Shown here piece after piece: positions 53,317 to 64,000 of a stretch of DNA of 64,000 bases. The stretch comes from Sabellastarte sp. h YS-2021 (taxonomy: Eukaryota > Annelida > Polychaeta > Sabellida > Sabellidae): contig OZ024929.1 in NCBI GenBank assembly GCA_964017235.1, positions 159,759,609 to 159,823,608 of the forward strand, read 5' to 3'. The notes below the pieces were generated by a model. That model made no database searches and was not told the origin of the DNA. It saw only the letters and a program-made list of their open reading frames with translations. How positions within the stretch are numbered: position 1 is the first letter of the stretch; every line of letters starts with the position of its first letter. The position numbers and the translations under genes were made by a program.

Positions 53317-55476
53317 TCATTTGTACGACTGCTGGCCCTTGGCAGGTCTTGAAGAGTAAGAGGTAGGCCGACCCTTGCCTTTCCTGTACTGCTTTTTCCC
53401 CAATAGTTTTCCAGGCCGGCTTTTCTTGTCTTGAGTCCTTATTGTTTCCGGACTTCTTTTCTGCCCGTTCATAAGGGTGATAACGACCCTTGCTGTGTCC
53501 GGAAGCAGAGTGGCTTTTAGCTTCAAACTGGGCTATCTCCTCTTCGGCCCGCTTAATTGTGGCATCAGGGAAGAGGGTGGAGATGTGAAGAGGTGCCGTT
53601 CGCAGAGCTGTGTGTCCTGTGTTATGCCAGTTCTGAGATGGCTGAGGTACGCATCCCGGCGGACTAAAGTGAGATTTCCCATGGTGATAAACACAAATTC
53701 GGACAAATGTTCCATAGACTTTGCTGCCGCCTGAGAGATGCTGGCATTGAAGTCCAATAAATATTGTAGTTCTTCAACAGCCGGTGAAACTTTGGCTGAA
53801 CCTTTGCCCTTCTGTTCAGACTTCAAAACCTTGAGTTGATCTTTCATGCTCTGCTGGACCTTAACCAGGCAACGATTGAAGCTAGCACTCTGATTACATA
53901 CAATGGATGCCTCTCTGGCCGACCTTTCCCACCTTCTTAAAGTTTCTTGTGAAATTCTGCGGGAAGCAGGAGGGGTAGAACCAAGTCCTGTATACCTTGC
54001 TATCCGGCTGTAGCTACTGTTAAGTTTCACTGAGTCGGTATGCCATGTTGAAACTTTAGAGGGTTCTGCTTTCTGGTCGGTATGTAGTCCATACCACTTA
54101 GCTTGGGAGCGTGGTGGCCTGAGAAAAACGTCCTTGGCCAGACCTCCGGCTTCAGAACCTCTGGAGGGGTATCCTTCCGACAAACTTAAGTTGAGCTTGG
54201 AGAGTTTCTTGCACAGCCATTCTTCTGTGGGCATTTTGACAGAGACTTTACCTGGAGTAACAGTTTTGGGCCCAGCAAAGGGGTTATCTTCGGCTGTAGT
54301 GGCAGAACTGTCAACTTCCGGGATATGGGTCCAGCCCATATAAGAGCGAATGCCCTGCATGGTGTCCCGGTAGGTCTGTTCTTCTGATACCGGCTGATCT
54401 TGATCCATAACAGAGAGTTCCGGATCTTCAGATAGCTCTCCTTCCTCAGTATACAAGTCAAGAGGGGGTCTGTCCGACAGATCACTACCGGCCTCTGATG
54501 AAAAACTTGAGACACTGTCCTGACGAGATCTGTGTAGGACTGGTGAAGCAGAATCTGCTGTGTCAGATGGAGTAGGTCGGCCGGTGAAGGAAGGTCGGTG
54601 AGAGCTCTGGTGGGAAGATGGGTCGGAGATAGTATCCGGTGGAAGATTTGGTCGGTCAGTCTTGGTTTGACTGGAAGGCTGGTGCGTAAGAGCAGTGGAG
54701 CCTTTTGAGGAAGCAGGTCAGCTGGTTTTAGTTTGACTGGCCGGCTGATGCTTAGAAGCAGAGGAGCCCGTACCAGGAAACTTGGTCGTCGTTGAAGACT
54801 GTTGACTGATCATAGCTTTACTGGTCAGCTGATGCCTTTCGGCAGAGGAGCCAGTTCCAGGAAGCGTAGTTGAAGAGGAAGGTCGGATGAAGGGTTCAGA
54901 AGAGTGAGTAAGAGAAGCTGGAGGTGAATGGGCCGGAGTCACTTTCACGTCAGCAGAGAAGTTAGGTTCCATATTTCTGGCCAAAAGAAGGGCCTCCAGC
55001 CGGTTGAAACGTTCAGCCCATTTAGAGTCTAACGTGGCTATCTTGTCGTCTGTAGAACCCTGAGAAGCTTTAGATGTAGAAGCAGAGGGAGATTTTTCCC
55101 GTTTAGCAATCTTCTTTGTGTCCTTTTTAGTTTTCTTGTCTGGTGGGGGCTCAGTAGGTGAAATAGCTTGCTTTTCTACAGGCCCAATAATGGACACATT
55201 TGAAGGATCTACAAGTTCCTCACTGTCTTTGACTGGAGTTGCTTCCAGTTTTTTTGCTTCTCTCTTTTCTTTTTTAATACGATATGAGGGAGTGGCAAGC
55301 TGAAGGCGTTGTTCTTCAGAGAAGGCGTTGCAAATTTTACAATCCGTGGACTGGGGATTTTTAACACAGTCATCAGACCCCTTACCCTTCTCACGACATC
55401 TTGCACAAAAAGCATGAGAGTCAAAGTTCGCCATTGCGTGGCCACAACTCCCTCTGCGTTGTCCTGGGGACGACAT
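53317..55476 (-). pseudogene. DIRS-C gag with one nonsense codon and frameshifts
   Basis: Start chosen at MSSPGQRRGSCGHAMANFDS (ATG 55476-55474), nine codons inside a slightly longer open frame, because B and D start alike. N-terminal box C-G-H...FDSHAFCARCREKGKG, then a Lys/Glu-rich segment, WAERFNRLEALLLAR, and a Ser/Thr/Pro linker with repeated GSSAxxHQ units; a TGA at 54720-54718 interrupts this. The same frame resumes with EEGELSEDPELS, MPTEEWLCKKLSKLNLSLSE, LRRWERSAREASIVCNQSAS and LTLVRRDAYLSHLRTGITQD. A frame change near 53612 and its reversal near 53440 enclose LFPDATIKRAEEEIAQFEAK. It ends with a Lys/Arg/Gly-rich tail and TGA at 53319-53317. Confidence 0.78.
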
Positions 55477-55587
55477 GATAGTTCCAGAAGATGATGATAA
55501 CAAATAAAACTGGAGATGATAAGAAATTCTAACATAAACGCTGATAATTCTTCGCTGAATAAAATTCCAAGTGCACAGTCATGCGCC

Positions 55588-55780
55588 AAACGAAAAAGAT
55601 GCTATGACGTCACTCTGTCTAGACAGGAAGGAAGTACGACACGCCATCTAGCGAGTGCACAGTACTGGGCCGGCCTAGTCGGTGGAGACACAGGACGTCT
55701 TTTTCTGACGTTTGGCGGGCCGGTCCGCGCCGACCGGATAAGCTATTGTCCATTGGATAGGATGTATTAACGCAATAAAA
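55588..55780 (-). repeat. DIRS-C left ITR
   Basis: On the minus strand it starts TTTTATTGCGTTAATACATC, then CTATCCAATGGACAATAGCT, CGGTCGGCGCGGACCGGCC, and TGACGTCATAGC near its inner end. Gag begins about 110 bases further in. The TGACGTCA palindrome, also present in DIRS-A, is a likely promoter element. Confidence 0.85.
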
Positions 55781-55867
55781 TGCACATTTTCCCTGTTTAT
55801 CAGCTATGATGAGAAGTGTAAATAATGCAAAGAACAACCTCCAGCAGGTGCCCACTGGGGTTCTCAT
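55781..55867 (-). pseudogene. DIRS-G gag N-terminus beyond the DIRS-C insertion
   Basis: Minus-strand frame starting MRTPVGTCWRLFFALFTLLI and ending DKQGKCA at the DIRS-C border. Joined in thought to 49432 downward, it gives the C-x...D-x-H-x2-C-x2-C-R arrangement of DIRS gag. The hydrophobic start is unusual for gag, so the true start is uncertain. Confidence 0.45.
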
Positions 55868-56570
55868 TCCAGAACTTTAAAAAGATGACGCAACACATTT
55901 TCTGTGTCCTTGACCGAAGGGCAGGTCACGTAAGCAATTTTTTTGATTATGTCAGTACGTTTTTATGCAATAATATAATAAATTCCCAGATGAGATTTCA
56001 GTCACACAGTTTGACCGCTATACAATTTAACAGTGGCAAAAAGTCCATAATTTGAGTCTCTGTGGGCATTTTACAGACCTTAGGTTGACCTTAAAAGTAA
56101 AGCTACAACAAATTTCAAATTTTCAAAATGTAGAAAAACGGCACCCACTTCCATTGCTGAGGTTATACCAGAACAGGCCTTTGGTATATCACATGTTGCC
56201 AGGAGCTGGGCAGAAAGTCACAACTGTAGAGTTGAGAGCCAAGTGAGCTGCACTTACCCCACCAGTACTAACATGATGTTTGTGTTCTAAGAAGTCTCAT
56301 CAAGAGGGAATTTACAAAAATAGAGATTGCGTCTCGATGCAGTGTATTCCCGGACGAGACATGGTTGAAGCGTGACAAACAGAGTATTATGGTTGACACA
56401 AATATACCCCTGTGGGGAGGGGGCCTAAGTGTTTATGGGAGTAACTTGTACTGACACGAAGTAAACAAAATGTTTGCTTAATGAAAAATACAAATGTAAC
56501 TAGACGTAGCGCATCGGAGAACCGATGCAAATTGTATCCACCAGAAAGAAAACTCTCCAATCAACCATCA
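55868..56570. other. Repeat-derived flank
   Basis: Part of it (about 55975-56100) matches units of the 57.4-63.9 kb element (AGATGAGATTTCAGTCACAC, AAAAAGTCCATAATTTGAGT, CTGTGGGCATTTTACAGACC). The rest is unassigned. Confidence 0.5.
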
Positions 56571-57387
56571 CTTAACCTTGAAGGAGTCCAAGGTCAAATC
56601 TGACCATATCAAAAGATTCTTAGCCCATGATTTCCAATAGGTTGGTGTGACATCACATACCTCTAGGAACACGAATAAGTGAGTTATAAGCACTTTTAAT
56701 TTTGGCAATCCTCATTTGACCTTGAAAGAGGGGCCAAAGCTCAAATCTGATCACATCAAAAGATTCCTAGCGCATGATTTCCTATAGGATGCTTTCACAT
56801 TACAAACCTCTGGGACTAAGAAAAAGCGATTTATAAGCACTTTAGATTTTGCTATCCTCGTTTGACCTCAAAGGAAGGGCCAAAGGTCAAATCTGACCAC
56901 GTCAAAAGATTCCCAGCCCATGATTTCCTATACATTGGTTTCACATTGCAAACCTCTAGGACTAATAATAAGCATACACAAGCACTTTTAAGTTTGGGTA
57001 TCCTTGTTTGACCTTGAAGGAGGGGTCCAAGGTCAAATCTGACCACATAAAAAGATTCCCAGCATATGATTTCCTGTAAGTTGGTTTATGACCAATAATA
57101 AGTGAGTTATAAGTACTTTTTAGTTTGGCTATCCTCGTTTGACCTTGAAGGAGGGGTCCAAGGTTAAATCTGACCACATCAAAAGATTCTTAGCCCATGA
57201 TTTCCTATAAGTTGGTTTACCATCCCAAACCTCTAGGACTAATAATAAGCGAATTATAAGCATTTTAAGTTTGACTATCCTCGTTTGACCCTGAAGGAGG
57301 GGTCCAAGGTAAAATCTGACCACACCAGAAGATTCCCAGCCCATGATTTCCTTTAGTTGATTTCACATTGCAAACCTCTAGGACCAA
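56571..57387 (-). repeat. ~133-155 bp satellite array, minus orientation
   Basis: Five to six units with TTTGACCTTGAAGGAGGGGTCC, AAATCTGACCACATCAAAAG, CCCATGATTTCCTATAGG and AAACCTCTAGGACTAATAAT; the first block falls near 56716, 56871, 57007, 57139 and 57287. Inverse of the array at 15430-16015. It stops in AGGACCAA at 57387 and resumes as TAATAAGAGAGTTAT after 63894. Confidence 0.85.
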
Positions 57388-58599
57388 CTAGATTGGGCCA
57401 ACTCGGCGCCAACATATCCCCAGACAGGTCATCACTCACGCCACAGGTTTTGATCAGGAATTTTTTAAAACATAATTACCCATTATTATATGAACTTCAG
57501 CACATCAATCTACTCTGTTTATATCTCCCCAAGGAAGATGGTGTATCCCCAGACGCCGAATACATAACTCAAATTATATTTTCAATCTTCCTGCAATGAT
57601 AACTCTAAACCTATTTTCAAAGTATTTAAATGATTGATGATTGAATGTCCATTCTAAAATAATAATCCCAAAAGAGCATATCTGTTTCTATATTTGTTGA
57701 CAAATAAAATATTATTTTTAACTCAACTCATCATATTTTTCAATCTTCCTTCAAAGTATTTAAATGATTGATGATTCAATGTCCATTCTAAAATTCATAA
57801 TCCCAAAAGCGCATATCTGTTTCTATATTTGTTCACAAATAAAATATTATTTAAAAAAAAATTATTTATATTATTATTTTATTATATTATTTTTAGAATT
57901 TGCAAATTGTTTTCAGTTATTCATTTCCTCTATACATATATATGCAACCTAAATATGTGACACAATCTCAGTTCTGACTCCCCTTTGTGTTATATGTAAT
58001 GAAGCCCACCACCTCCCACCCCCACCCCTCTCCCCTTCTCCACACCTCTCTCACTATTACACAAGATCTGCAACCCCATTGAGTTCTTTGTTTCTCATCT
58101 GATATCATTAAATACCTTTGTTTATTTAGTGTCACTCAATATAGCTGGAGGTCCCAGAGGTGGGTGGGGGGAATCCGGGTGGGGGATGTGGGTTGAGCAT
58201 AAATGGTAAACAAACAATCTATATAAAAGGGGTACTCAAATACAAAAAGAATTGAGAATTTTAAGTATGTGATTATCAACTGAAATGAGTTCATAACTGT
58301 AGGTGCTGTGCCAAAATTAACTGAGGCAAGTTGAATAAAACTGGGCTAGTTGAGGGTTAAAAATCCCCTAGTTTTACTACATAAGGATATAATTTCATTA
58401 ATATTGAGACTTAAAGCTCACTTAAAGTGTCCATTTTGTCTACTTGAATATGTTTAACCAGTTTCATTTTAAAAAGTGAAAAACTCAGCAAGCAGAGGTA
58501 TAACACACAAAAATAAGTTCTTAAAAGACTAAGATAGCCATAACATTATTAATATTCAAAATTTAAATAGACAGGCATTTCCTTTTAAAAATTCAAAGA

Positions 58600-61500
58600 T
58601 TTCAGCTCTATAACCCACATAGTTTGACAGTTACTGGGCTTTAAAGTGGCATAATATCCATAAATTGGGTTTCTGTGGGCATTTTACAATTGTTAAAGAG
58701 ACCTTAGCAATTAAACTACAGATCTGAAACTTTTTGGGGGACATACATAACAAACAAAAATTATATATAATACAGTTTAAGACTTGTCACACTAAGCATT
58801 TCCAAATAACAGGGCAAAATACGGAAAAAATGTCAAAAAAGGCACTTGGGCGAGTGTCTATGGCCCTCATACACAGGTTAAATGTCTACTAAAAACCTTG
58901 ATTTTCGGCATATGTAAAAAGGACATAATAATGCATTCCCAGATGGGATTTCAGCTCCATCAATCACATAGTTTGACAGTAACAGGGCTTAAAGGTGGTA
59001 AAAAGTCCAAATATTGGGTCATTGTGGGCCTTTTAGAGATCTCGATGTGGCTTTCAAATTAAAGCTTCAGACTTAAAATTTGTTACATACTAAGATTACA
59101 CATAGAATATGTATCTAACTAGATTGGGCCAACTCGGCGCCAACATATCCCCAGACAGGTCATCACTCACACCACAGGTTTTGATCGGGAATTTTTTAAA
59201 ACATAATTACCCATTATTATATGAACTTCAGCACATCAATCTACTCTGTTTATATCTTCCAAGGAAGACGGTGTATCCCCAGACGCCGAATACATAACTC
59301 AAATTATATTTTCAATCTTCCTGCAATGATAACTCTAAACCTATTTTCAAAGTATTTAAATGATTGATGATTGAATGTCCATTCTAAAATAATAATCCCA
59401 AAAGAGCATATCTGTTTCTATATTTGTTGACAAATAAAATATTATTTTTAACTCAACTCATCATACTTTTCAATCTTCCTTCAAAGTATTTAAATGATTG
59501 ATGATTCAATGTCCATTCTAAAATTCATAATCCCAAAAGCGCATATCTGTTTCTATATTTGTTCACAAATAAAATATTATTTAAAAAAAAATTATTTATA
59601 TTATTATTTTATTATATTATTTTTAGAATTTGCAAATTGTTTTCAGTTATTCATTTCCTCTATACCTATATATGTGGTCCATATATATGCAACCTAAATA
59701 TGTGACACAATCTCAGTTCTGACTCCCCTTTGTGTTATATGTAATGAAGCCCACCACCTCCCACCCCCACCCCTCTCCCCTTCTCCACACCTCTCTCACT
59801 ATTACACAAGATCTGCAACCCCATTGAGTTCTTTGTTTCTCATCTGATATCATTAAATACCTTTGTTTATTTAGTGTCACTCAATATAGCTGGAGGTCCC
59901 AGAGGTGGGTGGGGGGAATCCGGGTGGGGGATGCATAAATGGTAAACAAACAATCTATATAAAAGGGGTACTCAAATACAAAAAGAATTGAGAATTTTAA
60001 GTATGTGATTATCAACTGAAATGAGTTCATAACTGTAGGAGCTGTGTCAAAATTAACTGAGGCAAGTTGAATAAAACTGGGCTAGTTGAGGGTTAAAAAT
60101 CCCCTACTTTTACTACATAAGGATATAATTTCATTAATATTGGGACTTAAAGCTCACTTAAAGTGTCCATTTTGTCTACTTGAATATGTTTAACCAGTTT
60201 CATTTTAAAAAGTTAAAAACTCAGCAAGCAGAGGTATAACACACAAAAATAAGTTCTTAAAAGACTAAGATAGCCATAACATTATTAATATTCAAAATTT
60301 AAATAGACAGGCATTTCCTTTTAAAAATTCAAAGATTTCAGCTCTATAACCCACATAGTTTGACAGTTACTGGGCTTTAAAGTGGCATAATGTCCATAAA
60401 TTGGGTTTGTGTGGGCATTTTACAATTGTTAAAGAGACCTTAGCAATTAAACAACAGATCTGAAACTTTTTGGGGGACATACATAACAAACAAAAATTAT
60501 ATATAATACAGTTTAAGACTTGTCACACTAAGCATTTCCAAATAACAGGGCAAAATACGGAAAAAATGTCCAAAAAGGCACTTGGGCGAGTGTCTATGGC
60601 CCTCATACACAGGTTAAATGTCTACTAAAAACCTTGATTTTCGGCATATGTAAAAAGGACATAATAATGCATTCCCAGATGGGATTTCAGCTCCATCAAT
60701 CACATAGTTTAACAGTCACAGGGCTTAAAGGTGGTTAAAAAGTCCAAATATTGGGTCTCTGTGGGCCTTTTAGAGATCTCGATGTGGCTTTCAAATTAAA
60801 GCTTCAGACTTAAAATTTGTTACCTACTAAGATTACACATAGAATATGTATCTAATAAAGTTTGAAACTTCTCAGACTTACCATTTCCAAGTTACAGAGC
60901 AAAATATGTGAAAAATGTCTTAAAAGGGTCACTCAGGTGGGTGTTTAAGGTCCTCATACACAGGTTAAATGTCTACTTGAAGCCTTGATTTTTGGCACAT
61001 GTAAAAAGAACATAATAATGTATTCCCAGATGAGATTTCAGCTCTATCAGTCACATAGTTTAACAGTCACAGGCCTTAAAATTGGCAAAAAGTCCAAATA
61101 CTGGGTCTTTATGGGGCCTTCTAGAGACCTAAATGTGGCCTTCAAATTAAAGCCTCAGACTTAAAATTTGTCACATACTAAGATTACACATAGAATATGC
61201 ATCTAATACAGTTTGAAACTTCTTAGACTTACCATTTCCAAGTTACAGGGCAAAATATGTGAAAAATGTCTAAAAATGGTCACTCGGGTGGGGATTTATG
61301 GTCCTCATACACAGGTTAAATGTCTTCTTAAAGCCTTAATTTTTGGCACATATATAAATAACATACTAATATCTTCCCAGATAGGATTTGAGCTCTATCA
61401 GTCACATAGTTTGACAGTCACAGGGCTTAAAAGTAGCAAAAAGTCCAAATATTGGGTCTTTGGGAGCCTTTTAGAGACCTCAATTTGACCTTCAAAATTA

Positions 61501-62150
61501 AAGCTTCAGACTTAAAATCTGTTACATACTAAGATTACACACAGAATATATATCTAATACAGTTTGAAACTTCTCAGACTTACCATTTCCAAGTTACAGG
61601 GAAAAATATGTGAAAAATGTCTTATAAGGGTCACTCGGGTGGGTGTTTATGGTCCTGATACACAGGTTAACTGTCTATTAAAGGCCTAAATGTTGGGGCA
61701 CATATAAGAAAACACATAGATATATTCCCAGATGATATTTAACTTAGATGAGAGACATAGTTTGAAAGCTACAGTGCTTGAAAGTGGCAAAAAGTGCATA
61801 AATTGGGTCTCTGTGGGCACTTTTGAGACCTTAAGTCGACCCCTTTGGGTAAACCTACAGCCCTAAAATTTTCTACAGACAAGGATTACATATCAAAGTT
61901 ATACCTAGCGCAGTTTGAGACTCATCAGAATTACCACTTCCAAATTATAGGGCAAAATATGTGAAAAGTATAGCAAAAAATCCCCAAGTGGGGGTATTTA
62001 TGGGCCTCAAACACAATTTTCTCCTCAACTTAAAGTCGTGATTTTCGGCACATGTACTAAGAACATATTAATGTGTTGTCAGGTAAAATTTCAGCCAGCT
62101 GAGCATCATAGTTTGTGACCTACAGGGCTCTAAGTGGCCAAAAGTCCAAT
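58600..62150 (+). repeat. ~350 bp tandem units inside the 57.4-63.9 kb element
   Basis: The block CACAGGTTAAATGTCT recurs at about 58872, 60608, 60961, 61309 and 61661; neighbours within a block are 348-353 bp apart. Each unit also has TTACCATTTCCAAGTTACAG, AAAATATGTGAAAAATGTC and TTTCAGCTCTATCAGTCAC. The second 1525 bp block repeats the last units again. Confidence 0.8.
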
Positions 62151-62306
62151 TTCTGACCTTAAGGTGGCCATAAGTTCTTTTTTACTGGGAGTTTAAGGTC
62201 ACCTTAAAATAGGGATCTTCCTTTGGGCACCCTTAACATGTGTACCAAGTTTGAAAAAAAAATATTAATTTGTTTTTGAGTTATCGCGTCCACAAGGAAA
62301 TTTCTA

Positions 62307-62332
62307 CGGCGGCGGCGGCGGCGGTGGCGGCG
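62307..62332 (+). repeat. GGC-repeat microsatellite
   Basis: Imperfect run of (GGC)n just before the 3' hairpin, GC-rich in an AT-rich setting. The sister copy at about 63834-63850 is shorter, so the length is unstable. Confidence 0.8.
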
Positions 62333-63894
62333 CGACGGACCTGAATCCAATATATCCCCGACTTTCGTCTGGGGATGTAATAAAGTTTGAAACTTCTCAG
62401 ACTTACCATTTCCAAGTTACAGAGCAAAATATGTGAAAAATGTCTTAAAAGGGTCACTCAGGTGGGTGTTTAAGGTCCTCATACACAGGTTAAATGTCTA
62501 CTTGAAGCCTTGATTTTTGGCACATGTAAAAAGAACATAATAATGTATTCCCAGATGAGATTTCAGCTCTATCAGTCACATAGTTTAACAGTCACAGGGC
62601 TTAAAATTGGCAAAAAATCCAAATATTTGGGTCTTTATGGGGCCTTCTAGAGACCTAAATGTGGCCTTCAAATTAAAGCTTCAGACTTAAAATTTGTCAC
62701 ATACTAAGATTACACATAGAATATGCATCTAATACAGTTTGAAACTTCTTAGACTTACCATTTCCAAGTTACAGGGAAAAATATGTGAAAAATGTCTAAA
62801 AATGGTCACTCGGGTGGGGATTTATGGTCCTCATACACAGGTTAAATGTCTTCTTAAAGCCTTAATTTTTGGCACATATAAAAATAACATACTAATATCT
62901 TCTCAGATAGGATTTGAGCTCTATCAGTCACATAGTTTGACAGTCACAGGGCTTAAAAGTAGCAAAAAGTCCAAATATTGGGTCTTTGGGAGCCTTTTAG
63001 AGACCTCAATTTGACCTTCAAAATTAAAGCTTCAGACTTAAAATCTGTTACATACTAAGATTACACACAGAATATATATCTAATACAGTTTGAAACTTCT
63101 CAGACTTACCATTTCCAAGTTACAGGGAAAAAGATGTGAAAAATGTCTTATAAGGGTCACTCGGGTGGGTGTTTATGGTCCTGATACACAGGTTAACTGT
63201 CTATTAAAGGCCTAAATGTTGGGGCACATATAAGAAAACACATAGATATATTCCCAGATGATATTTAACTTAGATGAGAGACATAGTTTGAAAGCTACAG
63301 TGCTTGAAAGTGGCAAAAAGTGCATAAATTGAGTCTCTGTGGGCACTTTTGAGACCTTAAGTCGACCCCTTTGGGTAAACCTACAGCCCTAAAATTTTCT
63401 ACAGACAAGGATTACATATCAAAGTTATACCTAGCGCAGTTTGAGACTCATCAGAATTATCACTTCCAAATTATAGGGCAAAATATGTGAAAAGTATAGC
63501 AAAAAATCCCTAAGTGGGGGTATTTATGGACCTCAAACACAATTTTCTCCTCAACTTAAAGTCATGATTTTCGGCACATGTACTAAGAACATATTAATGT
63601 GTTGTCAGGTAAAATTTCAGCCAGCTGAGCATCATAGTTTGTGACCTACAGGGCTCTAAGTGGCCAAAAGTGCAATTTCTGACCTTAAGGTGGCCATAAG
63701 TTCTTTTTTACTGGGAGTTTAAGGTCACCTTAAAATAGGGATCTTCCTTTGGACACCCTTAACATGTGTACCAAGTTTGAAAAAAAAATATTAATTTGTT
63801 TTTGAGTTATCGCGTCCACAAGGAAATTTCTACGGCGGCGGCGGCGCGACGGACCTGAATCCAATATATCCCCGACTTTCGTCTGGGGATATAA

Positions 63895-64000
63895 TAATAA
63901 GAGAGTTATGTGCACCTTTAGGTTTGGCTATCCTTGTTTGACCTGAAGGAGGAGCCCAAGGTCAAATCTGACCACACCAAAAGATTCCAAGCCCATGATG
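63895..64000 (-). repeat. Continuation of the 56.6-57.4 kb satellite array
   Basis: TAATAAGAGAGTTATGTGCA, TTTGGCTATCCTTGTTTGACC, GAAGGAGGAGCCCAAGGTCA and CCATGATG are standard parts of that satellite, showing that the array was split by the 6.5 kb element. Confidence 0.8.

Larger units (their letters stand above)
49433..55780 (-). mobile_element. DIRS-C: structurally complete tyrosine-recombinase retrotransposon
   Basis: Minus-strand order from 55780: left ITR (55588-55780), gag (55476-53317), Cys-rich extension, RT, RNase H, methyltransferase-like region, YR (51492-50149), ICR (49709-49800), right ITR (49433-49646). ITRs are inverted and differ at their outer ends, the ICR holds both ends fused, and there is no protease, integrase or LTR: the DIRS-1 plan. 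The 6.35 kb length is ordinary for DIRS. Gag and RT carry a few stops and frameshifts; YR is intact. At the borders, TGCA is shared between element end and target. Confidence 0.88.
57388..63894 (+). mobile_element. 6.5 kb hairpin-ended Helentron-like element with internal duplications
   Basis: Inserted in the preceding satellite; the interrupted unit AGGACCAA/TAATAAG rejoins across it. The left end has CTAGATTGGGCCAACTCGGC and ATCCCCAGAC (57417-57426); the right end has ATATCCCCGACTTTCGTCTG-GGGAT, whose GTCTGGGGAT is the exact complement of the left ATCCCCAGAC and which folds into a hairpin. Inside, a 1731 bp block is duplicated in tandem (57386-59116 and 59117-60853), then a 1525 bp block ending in the hairpin is duplicated (60854-62378 and 62379-63894). 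The 91-codon open frames at 61213 and 62739 are repeat by-products. No Rep/helicase is present. Confidence 0.55.

Noticed and set aside
12753-55780. LTR retrotransposons or endogenous retroviruses as the source of the RT sequences
   Set aside because: No protease, integrase, primer-binding site or direct LTRs; instead inverted ITRs, an ICR and a tyrosine recombinase follow RNase H.
61213-63014. Two nearly identical 91-codon open frames
   Set aside because: Copies of one stretch of a ~350 bp tandem repeat inside a non-coding element; identity follows from the 1525 bp duplication.

Overview
The window is animal nuclear DNA, most likely from a bivalve or related mollusc. This rests on three things: an intron-split UDP-glucose 4-epimerase (GALE) 3' end, tRNA-headed SINEs with an AATA-type tail, and hairpin-ended elements carrying 140-160 bp satellite arrays of the kind known from bivalves (Pearl/Helentron type). 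There is no bacterial gene organisation. The only host gene recognised is the GALE 3' end: two coding exons at 3037-3151 and 4640-4701 on the plus strand.

Everything else is nested repeats. The main actors are six copies of DIRS-type tyrosine-recombinase retrotransposons, named here A to G. DIRS-A (plus, 12753-21977) keeps both inverted terminal repeats (ITRs) and its internal complementary region (ICR), but is swollen by a satellite-bearing Helentron-like insert. DIRS-B (plus, 24444-30038) keeps an open reverse transcriptase (RT) but has lost the catalytic half of its recombinase and the ICR. DIRS-D (plus, 30268-32793) is a gag/RT stump. DIRS-EF (plus, 38178-46490) is split by a Helentron-like insert, a 716 bp MITE and a SINE. 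DIRS-C (minus, 49433-55780) is structurally complete, with both ITRs, the ICR, gag, RT/RNase H/methyltransferase-like region and an intact 447-codon tyrosine recombinase (YR); it sits inside the gag gene of an older element, DIRS-G.

Layout: 1-4.7 kb GALE; 4.7-8.4 kb intergenic repeats; 8.45-14.33 kb a 2.9 kb tandem duplication that copied the left end of DIRS-A; 12.75-21.98 kb DIRS-A; 22-24.4 kb satellite repeats; 24.4-30.0 kb DIRS-B; 30.3-32.8 kb DIRS-D; 33-36.8 kb satellite arrays and a Helentron-like element; 37.0-37.7 kb a transposase-like pseudogene; 38.2-46.5 kb DIRS-EF; 46.5-48.6 kb Helentron-like pieces; 48.6-55.9 kb DIRS-G with DIRS-C inside it; 56.5-64 kb a satellite array split by a 6.5 kb hairpin-ended element.

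The most interesting signal is in the DIRS coding strategy. In three copies gag ends in TGA followed by a CARYYA context, the classic leaky-stop motif. In B and C the gag frame then runs open into a Cys-rich domain conserved in four copies, with an eroded trace in a fifth. That domain lies one frame behind RT, so these elements may use stop-codon readthrough, and perhaps a +1 shift, to make a gag-Cys extension. This is inferred from sequence only.
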